Shown one piece after another: positions 63,962-64,000 of a DNA stretch of 64,000 nucleotides. Made by a program: the position numbers and the translations under genes. The notes beneath the pieces are model-generated. The model was not told the origin of the DNA. It was given only the letters and a program-made list of their open reading frames with translations, and did not search any database. Position 1 is the stretch's first letter. Each line of letters starts with the position of its first letter. Origin of the DNA: Ligula intestinalis (Eukaryota; Platyhelminthes; Cestoda; Diphyllobothriidea; Diphyllobothriidae); contig JAYGXS010000004.1 in the NCBI GenBank assembly GCA_036362985.1, positions 61,941,189 through 62,005,188 on the forward strand. Direction: 5' to 3'.

Positions 63962-64000
63962 GGTTTGTGTATGACTAGCGGATGACGGCTAATGAGCCAG
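63962..64000 (+). mobile_element. SINE body running off the window
   Basis: TGACTAGCGGATGACGGCTA followed by ATGAGCCAG matches the body of the SINE at 26.5 kb in the other orientation. Only about 30 bases are visible. Confidence 0.45.

Overview
This 64 kb window looks like intergenic and intronic DNA from a repeat-rich eukaryotic genome. A flatworm, most likely a diphyllobothriid-type tapeworm, is the best fit. This rests on GT-AG introns, CR1-like and RTE-like LINEs, several Penelope-like elements (PLEs) with GIY-YIG domains, tRNA-derived SINEs and LTR-derived repeats. The species is inferred, not proven. Nothing prokaryotic was seen: no operons, ribosome binding sites or CRISPR.

Region 1 (about 1-10.4 kb) is AT-rich. 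It carries the only convincing host gene, on the minus strand. I assembled it exon by exon from splice signals and reading phase: start codon at 10216-10218, then exons at 9815-9856, 9376-9543, 8355-8441, 8002-8082, 7734-7829, 6808-6930, 6256-6333, 5848-5952, 5187-5366 and 4343-4447, with a possible last exon at 2108-2282. Every junction is phase 2 and every internal exon is a multiple of three, so any internal exon can be skipped without a frameshift. The product is a lysine/glutamate/serine-rich, mostly disordered protein with an amphipathic N-terminal segment. I do not recognise the family.

Region 2 (about 10.4-25 kb) holds decayed CR1-like LINEs (a C-terminal remnant at 11.5-12.0 kb and a nearly complete minus-strand copy at 14.3-17.6 kb) and the first copies of a dispersed LTR-like repeat that recurs about twenty times. 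Region 3 (about 25-38 kb) has an assembly gap whose flanks are a 47-bp duplicate, a (CT)n tract, a SINE next to a 232-bp fold-back, PLE remnants, a CpG/purine-pyrimidine-rich tract and a LINE reverse-transcriptase remnant.

Region 4 (about 38.6-48 kb) is dominated by an RTE-like LINE encoding endonuclease, reverse transcriptase and C2H2 fingers. It is interrupted by a young 1.24-kb Penelope-like insertion with a 14-bp target duplication and identical 165-bp inverted arms, each containing a hammerhead-like fold. Tandem duplications, a pyrimidine tract and a strong hairpin follow.

Region 5 (48-64 kb) is a patchwork of LTR-like copies, SINEs, a tRNA-like sequence and PLE 3' modules, one with a well-paired hammerhead-like motif. 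Most window DNA is therefore retroelement-derived, with one modular host gene at the left.
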